From assembly GCF_963678635.1 (NCBI RefSeq), contig NC_087070.1:2092994-2156993 (forward strand): a stretch of 64,000 nucleotides of DNA. The letters are read 5' to 3'. Numbering within the stretch: position 1 is the first letter of the stretch; each line of letters begins with the position of its first letter. Positions 23,001-32,000 of the stretch are shown piece after piece. The position numbers and the translations under genes are program-made. The notes under the pieces were generated by a model. It was not told the origin of the DNA, searched no databases, and saw only the letters and a list, made by a program, of their open reading frames with translations. The stretch is from Symsagittifera roscoffensis (Eukaryota > Xenacoelomorpha > Acoela > Convolutidae).

Positions 23001-26000
23001 CAATTGTTAGTAAATTCGAGTTCTTACCCCTAAAAGGCATGTCTCGTATCTTCCGTGTGGCAGCAAACAGCATGTTTTCCGCAAGTTTTTTTTGCTCGTT
23101 GGACTTCCCGTGGTTGAAGTTTCTCTTTATATGTTGAATGTGAATTATCTTTCCACCAATGAGATTTTTCGTCGAAAATGCTTCTGTCCTGGTCCAGACT
23201 TGACTCACAATTTTGTAACATGCTGCATCAAACTAATTTTATGCGTAGTAAGTGCATGTAATCTAAAGAGAGGCCACCCAAATTTGAGTTTACTCGAGCT
23301 TGGGGTGTTTGCAGAGCCAAGATTCCTTTGAATTGCGAGATCAAATTGAAGATATCTTGTCCAAAGAGTTTAGTTATTTTTTTTTCGTGCCTTGGATAGC
23401 CAATTTCCTTAAAATTTTTCTACTGCATCACTGTATTGGCTGGATGCCATTAAAGTGTTGGTAACAAAATTTGATCCACTACACAAGCGTTTTTCAAGTC
23501 AAAACTTTCAAATCCGCTTACGGTTGCTGTCTGTGAGAGTGTTGTTGATTAAGTTATGACAACTGAGCAATTGGCCGCCTGAAGACAAAGTTGTTATCGC
23601 TCCAATTTTTCAAGAATAAAATTGGTTGCTTTTTTCTCGAAATCATTGTCATCTTACTTCGGTGATCGAAAACGTTGCTGATTTTGTGCTCTTGATAGTA
23701 ATGAATGGCTGGTAAAATACTCCATGGACGCCATTTATACTGTAGGTTCAAGAACTTGGTGTTGACTTGTTACTATGGAATTTCTTGATGATTGTTACTA
23801 TTAAATCTTGTTTCCCGTCGTGTTGTGCAGTTTGCTACGTGAAGAAGTTTATGATGCTGCATATTGCAACCCAGAGAGCGGCTATTCTTTTTTGATAGAC
23901 ATTTACAGGACATGTACCCCGTCAATCAACAGTTGATGCAGAGGTTTATTGTTGTACTGTCGCGCAGCAATTATCAATTGTTTTGAAGCTGAAATTTTTT
24001 ATTAGAATTAGATGTTCATGAATCCATTTCTGTTGCCAGTCTGATACCGTCCTAGTTTTTGTTAGCTTAGCGTTTTATTCGAATACTAGGTTGCTTCATC
24101 CGGTATCGTTGTCATAAGAGACGATCGTTCATTTGCTTCAGCCGGCGTTCGTAACCACTTGTTGAAATCTTTCAGTGATGGATGTTCAAAGTCCCGTTGA
24201 ATAAGGAACGGGGTCCTTTTTACAAGCTCGTTTTCAACAACTTCTCAGTAGCGTGGTTCAATATAGTCGTGGGTTGTAGATCGAAAGAAGTTTCCAGTAC
24301 TTCAAGCGTGCGAGTCGAAGTTAATGCGAATTGAGCGCACGCTATCAGTGTTTCGGGCTTACCTGTAACATCTCGTGGAAACCGGAGGAGTCTGTTGATG
24401 AAAATGCTATTAAATGCTGTAGAATAGCCGAAACATCGTCTCAACTCTCCAGTTGCATCCTCAAATAAATTTTCGTTGCAAGAAATTCCCTGTTGTAGCA
24501 TACGCTCCTCCAGTGACCAAGCTTGCAAGTAAGCAGATTTTTGATAGAGAGTCGTAGTAAGGAAAACGTCCGAAGTTGCCAAGTTTTGAATTAGAAAATG
24601 ATGAAATCATGTTTCCGTTCAATTGACTGAAGCTCCGTTGTCCACAACCCCATTCGCGCTTCGATCATGTCTTCCGTTGAGTTCGGTAGCTAACACCTCA
24701 TTTGTTGTATCCACAATATTCTCTCATTTGTCTGATCTGATTTTCCCTGTGTATTCTAGTGCCTGAAAAGATGGGTTGAAGAAGTTTGTAAGGTTGTTGT
24801 CCAGAGTCAGTTGATTGTTGTTTTCCCCGCTACTGCTCGTTAAAAATATTTACCTGGTACTTGTGTCCGTTTTTCCCTTCTCCGTCGTTGTTTTCCTGTT
24901 TTGTTTGTTCGGCGTAGAGTTCAGATTCGTCTTTAATTTCTTAAATGAGCTATTGTGTTTTGAGAGTATAACCGTGAATTTGTCTTTTGGCGTTGTTGTT
25001 TTGACTGCTTCCTGAACTGCTTTTGATCACCCGATTTTGGCGCTCAAACTTAAATGCTGTGTCGTCTGACATCATATTACTGTTCAAAATGTCGTTTGTT
25101 CTGTAGCTCCATTTTTTTGATGATGTGGTGCTATTTTGTTGTTGTTTTATAGAACCGTCTGTGCTCAAAGTCCTGTTGTGTTTTTTGTATTCGCAGAGGG
25201 CTCTCAATGTGGGATTTGCGTGAAAACAATTAGTCGACTATTCTTTTTTTTGTGAATTCAGGCAACAAAATGTGGATCACAAATGGAATCCAGGCCGACT
25301 GGATGTGTATGCTAGCCAATACTGGACCCCCCTCTGCGCCCCCACACCTGAACAAGTCTTTGATATGCGTGCCTTTGGACTCAGAGGGCGTGCAGAGAGC
25401 GAGGAAGATTGAGAAGCTGGGGATGGACAGTTCAGATACGGCACAGATATACTTCGACAATGTCAAGGTCAGCATATCTGCACACAGTTCAGAGAAGATA
25501 TATCTGCCCTATAAGTCAGGGGACAGAGTTAGCAGAGGGTCAACTTTTGGAAGTTCGACCACCCCCCCCCCCCCCCCCCCCCACGTCCAAAATGCCCCTT
25601 TCTGTCAATATTTTGGGACACTTCCTTGTCGTCGAACGCTTAAAATGTTTTCTAAAGCCGCCTATGGTGCCATTATTTATTTTTTCGAGTTGACATACTT
25701 CATACGTAAATAGTTTTCTCGACGATGGGAATGGTTGAAGATGGAAAAAGAAACAACTTGGACAGTGCAAAAACTGCAAAACTTCAATTTTGTATGCGTG
25801 CTCTTAATGATTGAATTTTATTAATGAACGTTTTTGCTCAGTTTTTAATTTTGACGTTTTAAACATTAATGACGTTTTAAACGTCCTTTTTCCAAAAATG
25901 ACAAAAATTGACCAACACTGGGCAGAGAAAAAATTAAAAGGAGAAGAGTAATCGACCTATTTTGCATGAAAATTTAAGTTAGCTAGCCAAATTTGTCTAG

Positions 26001-29000
26001 AAATAGCATAATAATATTTTTTGACATTGCGTTTTGCGTGACCGATTTTTTTGCTACTTATCATATTCATTTACTCGATGGCAAGATTTGTCTTTTTTAG
26101 GTGCCGGAGGAGAACTTGATAGGGGAAGAGGGACTGGGCTTTGTGTACCAGATGATGCAGTTCCAGGAGGAGAGGATCTGGGGGGCTGCCAGTATAGTGG
26201 AGACCCTGTTCAGACTCATAAGCGACACGATACAATACACAAGTGAAAGGAAAGGAGCACCATACAAACATATTTTATCACTCACAAATTCAAACCTACA
26301 AAAAATTGCGATTTTAGAAAGAAAGAAATATCAATTGTTTATGGGCCAACTAAATATTTATGGCTCAAAATTTGATATAGATAAATACACTAGCGAAAAG
26401 AAAGCAGGAAGCGAAAACACTTTTTTCGAGTTTCAAAACGACAAACCAGATAAAGTTACAAAATTTGCAGAATTTTTTTGACTTTCAAAAAGACTAAATG
26501 AAATTTCGATTCTCAACAAGTCTCGTATATAGGTTTTCGATAAACGCACACCTTGAACATAACATTTAATAAGATTTTTCAAAATAATTCTTTAAAAATT
26601 TTGTATTCATCGCTTAGTGTTTAAATTTACCAGAACGAAATAAAAAAGCTTTTGAATTCTTAGGTTTGATCTGTTTTGCTTGGATATTTCTTCTTATCAC
26701 CACGTTGTAAAAGTGTCCTAGCAAATAACAGTAAAATAATTTTTATTTTTTTGGCTAATTGCTCGTAATATTTTGAATAGTTGAAGCTGTCTTGTCATGG
26801 CATTTGAGCACATCGGATTTTTTCGACTTAAGTTGACCAAGTGCTACTTGTCAAGTTAATTGAAATGACTCACTGGCATCTCGTATGTCTGGTTTGAATT
26901 TGGGGGTTTGCTTTGGGGCTATCTAGGAAGACGTTTGGGAAGCCATTGATTCACAACCAGTACATCCACTTCAGACTGGCCGAGTTAGAAACAGAGGTGG
27001 AAATGCTCAGGTCAGTCCAGGTTTTCAATTAGAGAACTAAGATTTAAGCAATCGTTGGAGCATTGCTTAAAAAATAGTCGGTTTCTTACAGATTTCAAGC
27101 TCAATACTGCCTCACAATTAAATAATAGCTTATATTGCTTATAACATATTTTTTCTTCAATAAATTGTGCTTCTATCTTGATCATTTTCTGATCAACAAT
27201 TTCAGAGGAGCTTCCACATAGTTTTCAGTTTATTGGATAATTCCCAGGAATTAAGACGATGTGACGCCTAGTTTGTTGTAGTAGTAACCTCGTCGTCTCC
27301 TCGTGACGACATTGATTTCGTTTATTTCGACTGACGAGGATTTCTTCTCGTCCCTACTCCAGTGTTTTTGCCCCCGACGGTATAGATGGGGCATGCCATT
27401 AGCGTGGACTTTTTGAACGTCGATTTAACAGTGGACTCGGCGGAATTGATATCTCGTCGGAATTGATCTCAAATTGATCTGACGCCTAGATTTGATAACT
27501 GTTACTCTTACGATAACAAGCGTTAGCAAGTCGTATCACAGACTTTTTCTAAGAACCAAACTAACCAACACAATCATTTAAATATAAATGAAATCAAACT
27601 CAGATTTTTTAAAAATATAATTAAAAGTCATTTGATTTGTTCCTGTAATTATAAGTTTTCCTAATATTGCGTTTTTTGAAAGACTATAAATTTTTTTCCT
27701 TGTGGTTTTCCCGAGGTGAGGGGAGGGGGTAAAAACTTCGAGTATCAAAAGGTTATAGCTCAAATGACACTAATTTTGTATTATTCGGCACAAATGGGGT
27801 CGATTCAAGAATTGTCGGTTTGATTGCAGCTCGATGACTTATAAATGATTATGCAACTCCGGCGAATGTGTTTTTTGACATGTCTTTTTCAAACTGAACA
27901 TCATTTGAGACAAATGTATGGAAAATTTTTACATGTAGCTTTTTAACATTAAAATTTTTTTAAACAGATTTTATGGCTTCGTTTCATTTTATTACATTGC
28001 TCGCCTCTGTGTTCATTCTCTATTCACCGCTGTAGACATTTATTTTCTCTAGTTGCAGATCTTCATAAAATTTGCATTTCTTAACAGTTATAACGTTCTG
28101 CTAAAATTTTATGGGAGAAAAGTTTCTGGATACCAAAGGGAGCTGCTAAATAGATCCAAGTTGGTACAACTACAGTATGGCTGCAAAGTCAAGACTGAAA
28201 ATAGTATATTCTGATAGTTGATACTTTTTGGTCTTTTCCTGATGTTTATAATTTTGATTATCCATCCTGAATTAACAAGTTTAAATTTCAGTGCGTACTC
28301 CAGAAATTGAGATAACGTCTTTCAGCTTTTTAAACTTTTCTAAAATTGTTCCATCACCTTGCACAAATTAAATTTTTTTTGTTGCAATCAGTAGTTTCAA
28401 TGTTTATGAAAATACAAACAACAAACACTTAGAGAGCAAAAATGTATTTGAAACAGGAAAAAACGTTGCAAAAAGTTTTTGGATTCTTTAAAGACTATGC
28501 TCGGAACATTTTGTTCTATTTGCACAAAAGTTCAAGTTTAAAATGTTTGTAGCTCGAATTACAACAATTTTGTTTCATTCGTCTCAACTGGCATCGATTC
28601 AAGTATTGTCGGCTTTTTTCAATTTCACTTTTGAGATCATTTTTTTCAGCTTTTTTTCTCAATTTTTTTTAAAAAAAATTACTCCACCACATAGCACAAA
28701 TTTAAGTTTAATGATGCAATCAGTAGTTTCAATGATTATGAAATTATGAAACGAACAAAAAGTTGGACAGTATGTACAAAGTTGTAGTTTAAGCAAAAAA
28801 TTATTTGAAACACGAAAAAAATGTTGCAAAAAGTCTGAGGAAAACAGCCATATTTTATAAATATCTGTTGTTTTGCTGTATTGCCATTGCGTTTCTATCC
28901 TGTAGGTCTTCCATCTACAGATGTGTGGGTCTATATCAACAAGGCTATGACGTCACAAAACTAGCCTCGATGGTGAAGCTAAAAGCAGGCAGACTTAGCA

Positions 29001-32000
29001 GGGAAGTGGCAGACACCTGTCTTCAGTTCTGGGGAGGGATGGGATATTCTAGAGAGACGCACGTGAACAGAGCATTCAGGGATCTTCGACTTCTCTCGAT
29101 TGGTAATCTAAACTAAAGAGGATCGCTCGTAACTGAATCACCTAATGGTAGAAAATTGTAATTGCCAATCAGAATTTCATCTTGAAAAGATTTTCAAAAG
29201 CCTGAAATTCAGCTACATAGACAATATAAAGACCTCATTAGAGGCTGGAAATTTTCTGTAATTCGTTCGTTCTATCCTGAGAAAAGTTCCCCTTAACCAA
29301 AGACAATGTAGTATGGAGTTGATATAGATTATTCGTAAAGAGTTAAATGAACAGTTCACATTTTTGTTGTAGCTATTTGCATAGGCTGATCTAGGATTTT
29401 TTCGCGGCTAGCAGGGTTTGAATAGGATTTTTTTGAGAGCGGCCAAATTTATTTCAATTTCGAATAAAACTAGTGTTGTAACCGGATTGAGTTTTACCGG
29501 ATTCCGGATACCGGATAATTATTGCCATGATTCACCGGATATTGAACCGGATTCCGGATAGTAGAATGTTCTTTAATTACGCGCAATTCACACTTTGTTT
29601 GTTCAGCCAAAGTGCCTCTTTTCACATACATCAAAGCTGGGAACTTAGTTCACTGTGCTAACAAAGCAAGTGGTTGATTTCAGACGAAGTTGTTGTCGAG
29701 CCCGAGCTAGTGAAATCATGGACAAGAGGCGGGCTCTCATATGGAACTATTTCAACATACAGTCGAACCAAAGCACGCATGCTAAATGCAATGTCTCTTC
29801 TTGCCAACAAGCGATCAAAAGAGGACAAAACCCGTCCAGCTACTCTACTACTCCTCTCGTGAATCACCTGCGCTCCAAACATCGCAACTTATTCGAAAAG
29901 TACGAAGCTGCACTGAGTCAGCCTGGAACCTCGATTGTGCAGAATTTACCGGCAAATCAACCATCTATTCTCTCAGCATTCGAAGACGTGAGAGTTTGGC
30001 CGCATGACAATTCGAAAGCCCGAAAAATAACGAGAAAAGTGGCTGAGATGATTGCTCTTGATGTTCAACCGATTTCAATCGTCGAAGATTCTGGTTTCAA
30101 AGAATTATTAACTACAATAGAGCCAAGGTACTGTCTTCCATCCAGACCCTACATTCGAAACGAAATTGACCTGCTTTTCACAGAGGTGAAAACGAAAATG
30201 AAAGAACTCATAGCTGGTGAGTTCATATCTGTAACCACAGATATTTGGACTTCACAGGTTAACAACATGTGTTTTTGAGTTTGACGTGCTGCTTTGTGAA
30301 CACCGATTATGTGCGTAAAGTTCTAGTTTTGAACACGTCTCCTTTCCCGGGCACACATTCAGGAGTCAACATTGCAGAAAAACTGCAAAATCTTGTCAAC
30401 GACTGGGAAATTCCGGTCGGGAAAATGTGAGCAATTCACTCTTGATGTGTCAGCTGACACCTCAAGTCTGTCGCTCATAGTTCCAGGCTACTCTCTCTTG
30501 CGATCTCATCTTCTGAATCTTGGAGACGACCATGGAGTCCAAACGTTCAAAGCTAGTCTGATAGAAGCTCTGGACAAACGTTTCAATTATTACACTTTGG
30601 ATGCTTACATTTGCTTGGCTACTTTCCTAGACCCGCGTTTCAAAGACAAGTACATCTCCCCTGTCGTTTTGGATCAAATCAAAGACATTCTGGGTGAAAC
30701 ACCTGACATTGAGGTCATCACGCCAGAAGCAAACAGTGCACCTCGTGAACAGAGTTCTTGCAACTTCTGGTTGGCAGAAGAAGATGTTACACCTGCTACC
30801 CCATCTACAGTCTCCCATCTCGATAGCGAAATTTCTGAATACTCTTCGTTGCCGAGATCGAACATGGCTCTTAAAGATCCAGTTTGTTACTGGAAATCAG
30901 AGACGCGGTTTCCTGCACTAAAAAATTGGGCGAAACAAGTCTTAAGCGCACCTGCTTCCTCAGTCAGAAGTGAACGAGTTTTCAGTACATCTGGCAATGT
31001 TCTCTCTGAGAAACGAAACCGGCTCAACAGCAACTTCTCTGAAATACTGGTGCTTTTACATGATAATCTTCCACTTTTGAAGTGATTTGGTTTTGTTTTT
31101 GTTAAAATGATTTGTAATCATTTCTGTTGTTGTTTTGTCTTTTAAGAATTCAAACATTTTTTGGGCATTTTTTTCTGCGTTAAAAATCAATATCCGGAAT
31201 CCGGTTAGTTTTTCTCTCCTTTTTTCCGGATACCGGATTCCGGATAATTTCTCGAAAAACCGGATAATCGAACCGGATTCCGGATACCGGTACAACACTA
31301 AATAAAACTTCGATTTTAATTTTTTTTAACAATGCGAGGTTTCCAATAACACTATAAAGATTCTATTTTGTACATATTTTCTGTGCTGCAAGCATAATTT
31401 AAAACAACGGGCCAAAAGTGCCATTTTGGGCACTTTTTGGAAGGTTTTGCCCAACTAAATTGTTTTTTTTTTCAGCGCGCTATTCCCCCTCATTCTAAAT
31501 TGAATCTACACGCTTAATTATTGATCCAGCCATCGCGTTGATAGATGCGAATTTTTTTTCTCAGTAAAAATTGCGTCTAATTGCAGGGAAAGATTTGGGG
31601 AAATAGTTTGGGAAAGTTTTGAATAAAAAACTAAGTTCTCGCATTTTTGATTTTTTTTGGCATTGAAAAACCACATAAATCGGATGCGTTCATGGATCTA
31701 CATACTTAAGAACCTTAGGGCTTCACCATGAGACGAGCCTTTTTGTTGGGCTTAGAAATTGGTGTTAAACTTACTCGCCTAAAACCTGGATAGCTGTATA
31801 AACCTGGCTAAGGCAGTTTTTTCATAAACCTGGCATGAGTTTATAGCTGAGTCAGTTTTTTCATCTTAAAAGCTAAGTTTGCTACTTTAGAGTGCTCATT
31901 TGAGAACTCGATTTGGTCAATAGTTTCAATCTCCCTTTTGTTTCAGGAGCGGGAGCAGACGAGATCATGCTACAGATAATATGCAAGTACATGGGCACTC

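Larger units (their letters stand above)
20945..25210 (-). mobile_element. Degenerate BEL/Pao LTR retrotransposon, internal region
   Basis: Minus-strand pieces occur in BEL/Pao order. They are a gag-like segment (about 24160-25207), a protease-like segment (about 23370-23560), the RT to RNase H boundary motif ending VIFSFYDPF (22204-22404) and a C-terminal DUF5641-like piece (about 20950-21225). Frames are interrupted by stops and frameshifts, so it is a dead copy. At about 4.3 kb it is shorter than a full element. No matching LTR pair was found by eye. The gag end stops about 50 bp from exon 4. Residual LTR could lie in 20000-20940, where I recognise nothing. Confidence 0.7.
29471..31300 (+). 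mobile_element. hAT-superfamily DNA transposon, internally decayed
   Basis: 1830 bp with a perfect 8-bp target duplication. Terminal inverted repeats are TAGTGTTGTAACCGG and CCGGTACAACACTA. Both subterminal regions carry repeated (A/T)ACCGGATTCCGGATA motifs, the likely transposase-binding sites. It codes a BED-finger N-terminus and a hAT C-terminal dimerisation domain, but the middle of the transposase is missing and one frameshift is present, so it is not autonomous. The exact duplication suggests a fairly young insertion into intron 7 of the acyl-CoA dehydrogenase gene. Confidence 0.93.

Noticed and set aside
20029-25015. Plus-strand coding exons between exons 3 and 4 of the acyl-CoA dehydrogenase
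   Set aside because: Exons 3 and 4 join seamlessly in frame (YYYITG-NKMWITNG), and the region's coding signal is on the minus strand (BEL/Pao).
25540-25779. Gly-rich and Pro-rich open frames on both strands
   Set aside because: Created by the C21 homopolymer next to exon 4.
29471-31300. Domesticated host BED-finger gene
   Set aside because: TIRs and a perfect 8-bp target duplication, a frameshift and a central deletion fit a transposon relic better.
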